From: SZUA-252 sp035716005
GTDB taxonomy: Bacteria; Eisenbacteria; RBG-16-71-46; SZUA-252
Length of the DNA: 64,000 nt
NCBI GenBank assembly: GCA_035716005.1
Contig: DASTKG010000097.1
Location: forward strand, 1-64,000
Direction of reading: 5' to 3'
The notes under the pieces were generated by a model. The model did no database searches. It had not been told where the DNA came from and was given only the letters and a program-made list of their open reading frames with translations. Shown here piece after piece: positions 59,349 to 64,000 of the stretch. Position numbers and translations under genes: made by a program. Position 1 is the stretch's first letter, and each line of letters starts with the position of its first letter.

Positions 59349-59430
59349 GGGATTGCCTCCTTCGAAGCGGGGTGGAACGAACGTCCGGGAGGGAACTCTC
59401 CCCCCTCGATTCGTCCAACGGTCCGATCGC

Positions 59431-59460
59431 CCAAAAGCGAACGGGGCCCGGATGGGCCCC
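59431..59460 (-). terminator. Rho-independent terminator after aceA
   Basis: The hairpin GGGGCCC-GGAT-GGGCCCC (59443-59460, perfect 7-bp stem) is followed on the minus strand by GTTCGCTTTT (59442-59433). It lies 60 nt past the isocitrate lyase stop and separates the glyoxylate-shunt operon from the barrel gene. Confidence 0.65.
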
Positions 59461-59519
59461 ATCGTACGACGTTCCGCCGAATCGTCGAGGCCGAAGCGCC
59501 CCGCGGCGACCCGCGTCCC

Positions 59520-60802
59520 TTACTTCTTCTTGAACTGCGCCGCCTCCGTCGATCCCTCGAGGGCGGTCGTGGAGGAGGCTCCTCCCGAAATCACCTGAGC
59601 GACGTGGTCGAAGTAGCCCGTTCCCACCTCGCGCTGGTGGCGCGTCGCGGTGTAGCCGTGGGTCTCCGAGGCGAACTCGTCCTGCTGGAGCCGGCTGTAG
59701 GCCGTCATCCCGCGCTCCTTGTAGTCGCGCGCCAGCTCGAACATGCCGTGGTTGATGGCGTGGAAGCCGGCCAGCGTGACGAAGAGGAACTTGTAGCCCA
59801 TGGCGCCCAGCTCGCGCTGGAATTTCGCGATGGTGGCGTCGTCGAGCTTCGCCTTCCAGTTGAAGGAGGGAGAGCAGTTGTAGGCGAGCATCTTCCCCGG
59901 GAACTCGGCGTGGATCCCTTCCGCGAACTCGCGCGCTTCCTTCAGGTCGGGCGTGGAGGTCTCGCACCAGAGGAGATCGGCGTAGGGAGCGTAGGCGCGT
60001 CCCCTCGCGATCGCCATGGTGACGCCGCCGGTGATCCGGAAGAAGCCCTCCGTCGTCCTCTCGCCGGTCAGGAACGGCCGGTCGCGCTCGTCGATGTCGC
60101 TGGTGATCAGCTTCGCGCTGTCGGCATCGGTCCGGGCGACGATGAGCGTCGGCACGCCCATCACGTCGGCCGCGAGGCGCGCCGCCACGAGCGTGCGGAT
60201 GAATTGCCCCGTGGGCAGGAGAACCTTTCCGCCCAGGTGGCCGCACTTCTTCTCCGACGAGAGCTGATCCTCGAAATGGACGGCGGCGGCGCCCGCCTCG
60301 ATCATCGCCTTCATCAGTTCGAACGCGTTGAGCGGCCCTCCGAAGCCGGCCTCGGCGTCGGCGACGATCGGCGCGAACCAGTCGCGCGACGGCGCGCCCT
60401 CGGCGTGCTCCACCTGGTCGGCCCGCTGGAGGGCCTGATTGAGGCGGCGCACCACGTGGGGAACGCTGTTGGCCGGGTAGAGGCTCTGATCGGGGTAGGT
60501 CTGCCCCGCGAGATTCGCGTCGGCCGCCACCTGCCAGCCGCTCAGGTAGACCGCCTGGAGCCCCGCGCGCACCTGCTGCACGGCCTGATTCCCCGTGACC
60601 GCCCCGAGCGCGTTCACGTAGTCGCGCGTGCGGAGGAGGTGCCAGAGGCGCCGGGCCCCCCGGTCCGCGAGCGTATGCTCGATCCGAATCGAGCCGCGGA
60701 GCCGCTCCACGTCCTCGGCCGTGTAGGGGCGCTCGATGCCGGCCCAGCGATCGGCGGCGACGGGTGGCGGCTCGTGCGGCGTGGATCCGGCGGGAGGCGG
60801 TG

Positions 60803-60806
<4 letters not shown>
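59520..60806 (-). CDS. aceA: Isocitrate lyase
   Basis: A 428-residue enzyme from ATG 60806. The catalytic loop is KKCGHLGGK (Cys about 188), with HFEDQLSSEKKCG before it and VARTDADSAKLITSD after. The substrate region SPSFNWKAKL and the C-terminal FKKK tail complete the family pattern. It splits isocitrate into succinate and glyoxylate, allowing growth on acetate or fatty acids. It overlaps the malate synthase stop by 4 bp, so the two shunt enzymes are coupled. Confidence 0.95.
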
Positions 60807-62440
<1,634 letters not shown>

Positions 62441-62464
62441 CCTCTCACCCGGGAGAGAGGTCTG

Positions 62465-63040
62465 TCAGTACGAGTATTTCGGCTCCCAGCCCTTCTCGCC
62501 CTCCGCGAGAAGCGCGATGAGATGCCAGACGCCGCAGTAGAGGTCGTAGGGACCGAACTCGGCTCGGGCCACGCGCTCGATCGTGCCGTCGTCGGCCAGC
62601 CGAAACGTCGACACGCCCGGAAGCCACGATTTCTCGCCGCGGAATCCCATGTCCTGGATGAAGGTCGATCCCGCTCCCGACACCATCGGAAAGCCCCACT
62701 GCCGGCTCTGGGCGAACTCCTTCTGCGTCTCCACCGAGTCGGGCGAGCAGACCACGAATCCGGCGCGATTCGCGAGATGGCGCCAGACGCCGTTGAATCC
62801 GTCGGCCCAGAGCGTGCAGTAGCGGCATCCCTTCCCCATGTTGTGGACCACGATCAGATCCCGTTTCCCGCCGAAGAGCGACGAGAGCGTCGCCTCCCCG
62901 TCCCAGGCGGCGAGCCGGTAGTCCTGGACGCGTTCCCGGGGCGCCGCGCGCTTCAGCTCGGCCAGCCGCTGCGACTTTTCGAGAAGCTCCTGCTCGAGTG
63001 CCTGGATTTCCTGGAGCGGGTTCGGCGACGTGGGATTCAT
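62465..63040 (-). CDS. DUF899 family thioredoxin-fold protein
   Basis: A 191-residue protein. An N-terminal coiled-coil helix (LQEIQALEQELLEKSQRLAEL) leads to a thioredoxin-like fold: DLIVVHNMGKGCRYCTLWADGFNG, with the C-x-x-C pair (about 92-95), FVVCSPDSVETQKEFAQ and a W/P-rich C-terminus. DUF899 proteins are AhpC-like with a CxxC and no known substrate. It could be a redox enzyme expressed with the glyoxylate shunt. Confidence 0.85.
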   Translation of the reverse strand: MNPTSPNPLQEIQALEQELLEKSQRLAELKRAAPRERVQDYRLAAWDGEATLSSLFGGKRDLIVVHNMGKGCRYCTLWADGFNGVWRHLANRAGFVVCSPDSVETQKEFAQSRQWGFPMVSGAGSTFIQDMGFRGEKSWLPGVSTFRLADDGTIERVARAEFGPYDLYCGVWHLIALLAEGEKGWEPKYSY

Positions 63041-63141
63041 GCGGGCCTCCTTCTCCTGTTCGTCCGGTTCCGGTACGTGCCCGAAAGTCTACCCCTCCCG
63101 AACTCGGAGGCAACCGGCAACTCGGCGAAGGGCGCCGGGTC

Positions 63142-63147
63142 TATACT
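63142..63147 (+). promoter_or_regulatory. Possible -10 element TATACT
   Basis: TATACT, 5 of 6 to TATAAT, is 69 nt before the start of the last gene. No good -35 hexamer is found at 16-18 nt, so it may be a promoter recognised with an activator or simply chance. Confidence 0.3.
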
Positions 63148-63216
63148 CGGCCGAACGTCCGCCGCGACGGCGGAACCGGTCTCGCGTCACCTCACCCGCG
63201 CCAAGGGGAAGAATCG

Positions 63217-64000
63217 ATGATGCGCCACGAACGAATCGGGGCCGCGCCGGCCGCGCTCGCCGCGTTGGCCGCCGCCCTGCTCCTTCCGGCTTTCGCGCTC
63301 GGCTCGGGCGTTCGCGGGCCGACCTTCGAGTCGCACTGGCAGGACGGCCGCGCCGAGCTGTCGGGCTATCGCTATCACGTCCTCCGATACGGCGAGCCGC
63401 GGGCGGGACAGGCGGTCATGATCACCGTGACCGAGCCCTTCAGCGAATCGAAGCGCGTGAAGGCGGACGATCCCGCGAAGAACCCCGCCGACACGTTCGA
63501 GGCGCTGAAGATGAACCTCGTGCGCGATTTCCAGACCGGCATCTACGACTACAACACGATGACCTCGGTCTTCGTCCGCTCGCGCGACTTCTCCCCCGTG
63601 AAAGTCTCCTTCTCCGGCTCGGAGTGGTGCGGAAACGTCTACGAGGAGATTCTCTTCGACCGGGACGCGGCGCGGCAGTCGCTCCGCTCCTACTTCGAGG
63701 GAGAGAGCGGCGAGAGATCGCTTCGCCGGCCGCCCGGCGGAGTCTCGGAGGACCAGCTCTTCATCCTCGTCCGGGGGCTCCGCGGCGATTTCCTGCGCGC
63801 GGGGGAAAGGAGGACGGTGGCGCTCCTGCCCGGCTCCTTCGTGCGCCGTCTCGCCCACCGGCCGCTCTCCTGGGTGAACGCCACGATCGAGCGGTCGGCG
63901 AAGGCGGAGCGGGTGACGGTTCCGGCCGGGACGTTCCAGGCCGATCTCTATCGGGTGAGGACGGCCGACTCCCGCACCGGATCGTTCTGGGTGGAACGCC
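63217..64000 (+). CDS. Secreted conserved hypothetical protein (truncated at the window edge)
   Basis: The first 261 codons of a protein starting at ATG 63217 or 63220 (AAGGGGAAG upstream). The signal peptide is ALAALAAALLLPAFALG (cleaved near 29). Blocks such as HWQDGRAELSGYRY, AVMITVTEPFSESKRVKADD, MNLVRDFQTGIYDYNTMTSVFV and SFSGSEWCGNVYEE are striking and continuous. A further beta-rich part has LPGSFVRRL and VTVPAGTFQADLYRV, as in DUF3108-like periplasmic proteins. I cannot name the function. The stop is outside the window. Confidence 0.75.
   Translation, partial: MMRHERIGAAPAALAALAAALLLPAFALGSGVRGPTFESHWQDGRAELSGYRYHVLRYGEPRAGQAVMITVTEPFSESKRVKADDPAKNPADTFEALKMNLVRDFQTGIYDYNTMTSVFVRSRDFSPVKVSFSGSEWCGNVYEEILFDRDAARQSLRSYFEGESGERSLRRPPGGVSEDQLFILVRGLRGDFLRAGERRTVALLPGSFVRRLAHRPLSWVNATIERSAKAERVTVPAGTFQADLYRVRTADSRTGSFWVER

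Overview
The window is about 67% GC, densely coded, and has no mobile element, CRISPR array, tRNA or rRNA that I could find. Outer-membrane beta-barrels, a complete Ccm (System I) cytochrome c maturation cluster, a fimbrial-type chaperone and Tat/Sec signals point to a Gram-negative, respiring bacterium. The Cys-type CcmE, TldD/PmbA pair, carboxypeptidase-regulatory-like domains and the 4-bp ATGA/GTGA coupling of most operon pairs suggest an uncultured high-GC lineage, perhaps of the FCB/Eisenbacteria or Gemmatimonadota kind. That placement is inference; no marker gene in the window settles it.

Layout. 1-10.1 kb (mostly minus strand): 5' part of serS; a five-to-six gene operon of two MetE-like methyltransferase proteins, a membrane-fusion protein (with an apparent frameshift), an ABC ATPase and two MacB/FtsX-type permeases; then Mrp, DUF971, an MFS carrier and an NTF2-like secreted protein. 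10.2-18.0 kb (plus): copper P-type ATPase, then a branched-chain-type 2-oxoacid dehydrogenase operon (E1 alpha, hotdog thioesterase, E1 beta, E2) ending in aspartate ammonia-lyase. 18.0-25.7 kb (minus): a four-gene secretion cluster of two paralogous secreted beta-rich subunits, a PapD-like chaperone and a beta-barrel protein, followed by an OmpA/W-like barrel, an MFS protein, a degenerate metallophosphoesterase and a radical SAM protein. 25.9-33.6 kb: YumC-type ferredoxin/flavodoxin-NADP reductase, PmbA-TldD (TldD with a Tat signal), DUF2203, PolX and a new-looking HEAGH metalloprotease. 33.6-36.4 kb (minus): UPF0173 metallohydrolase, redoxin, endonuclease III with a lysine-rich tail, and a LON-substrate-binding protein. 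36.4-42.2 kb: QueG, dienelactone hydrolase, a radical SAM protein with a C-x10-C-x2-C motif, Nudix hydrolase, alpha/beta hydrolase, and YceI. 42.4-49.6 kb (plus): thioredoxin reductase, ETF-ubiquinone oxidoreductase, and an AttEFGH-like ABC export set, all coupled. 49.6-56.6 kb (minus): rhodanese and ccmDCBA-orf-ccmI-ccmH-ccmF-ccmE. 56.7-64 kb: rhomboid protease, beta-lactamase-family hydrolase, barrel protein, glyoxylate shunt (malate synthase, isocitrate lyase), DUF899 protein, and the start of a secreted protein.

Together the metabolic genes describe an aerobic heterotroph. Branched-chain 2-oxoacids are oxidised to acyl-CoA, electrons enter the quinone pool through ETF-QO, acetyl-CoA is assimilated by the glyoxylate shunt, and c-type cytochromes are built by a Ccm system with a Cys-type heme chaperone. 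The most novel-looking pieces are the reduced chaperone/subunit/barrel cluster at 18.05-21.7 kb, the switch-like RNA leader in front of trxB, the uncharacterised membrane protein embedded in the ccm operon, and the radical SAM protein with unusual cysteine spacing. Gene starts were chosen from domain alignment and overlap pattern; several are GTG or TTG.
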